Source: an uncultured Ruminococcus sp.
GTDB lineage: Bacteria > Bacillota > Clostridia > Oscillospirales > Ruminococcaceae
Length of the DNA stretch: 6,251 nt
Assembly (NCBI GenBank): GCA_946540705.1
Contig: CAMNJD010000545.1
Coordinates: 1 to 6,251 of the forward strand
Direction: 5' to 3'
Under the pieces are notes generated by a model. It saw nothing but the letters and a program-made list of their open reading frames with translations, was not told where the DNA came from and made no database searches. Of the stretch, positions 6,228-6,251 are shown piece by piece. The position numbers and the translations under genes are program-made. The stretch's first letter is position 1, and each line of letters starts with the position of its first letter.

Positions 6228-6251
6228 AGCCCAGCCTATGGAGGGAGCCGC

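Overview
The window looks like the chromosome of a GC-rich, spore-forming Clostridia member, probably in or near the Oscillospiraceae/Ruminococcaceae. This rests on the SpoVT-like C-terminus at the left edge, strong Gram-positive ribosome binding sites, a PlsY acyltransferase, and a LacI-type-sensor/GGDEF/EAL protein of a kind seen in gut and rumen Clostridia. No rRNA, tRNA, CRISPR array or insertion sequence was seen, so genus-level placement is a guess.

Layout. Bases 1-212 (+) carry the last 69 codons of a SpoVT-type sporulation regulator. A perfect 13-bp stem at 216-251, T-rich on both strands, ends transcription from both sides. Everything else runs leftward on the minus strand and looks like one transcription unit: a strong sigma-A-type promoter (6133-6105), a 1239-residue c-di-GMP-related protein (6055-2336), plsY (2339-1707, overlapping it by ATGA), a 129-bp gap with three small GC hairpins, and a pyrimidine-nucleoside phosphorylase (1577-258) with its own good Shine-Dalgarno site and a GTG start. 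Bases 6056-6251 are intergenic and hold the promoter, repeated TGTCAATG/TGACA elements and a palindrome. The long open frames antisense to these genes are judged to be shadows.

The main point of interest is the large protein. It joins a LacI/periplasmic-binding-protein-like sensor without a DNA-binding domain, an unassigned middle region, a GGDEF domain that keeps its signature loop but lacks the first metal-binding aspartate, an EAL domain with every catalytic motif intact, and about 335 C-terminal residues built from roughly ten repeats of about 28 residues. These repeats look like a right-handed beta-helix of the glycine-rich kind usually found on secreted or surface proteins. No signal peptide or membrane segment is visible, so the whole protein should be cytosolic. 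The simplest reading is a ligand-controlled c-di-GMP phosphodiesterase with a beta-helical binding or scaffolding tail.

The genes may work together only loosely. The c-di-GMP protein and PlsY (lysophosphatidic acid synthesis at the membrane) are translationally coupled, which suggests coordinated dosage. The phosphorylase (pyrimidine nucleoside salvage) has an independent ribosome binding site and may be only a passenger of the operon.
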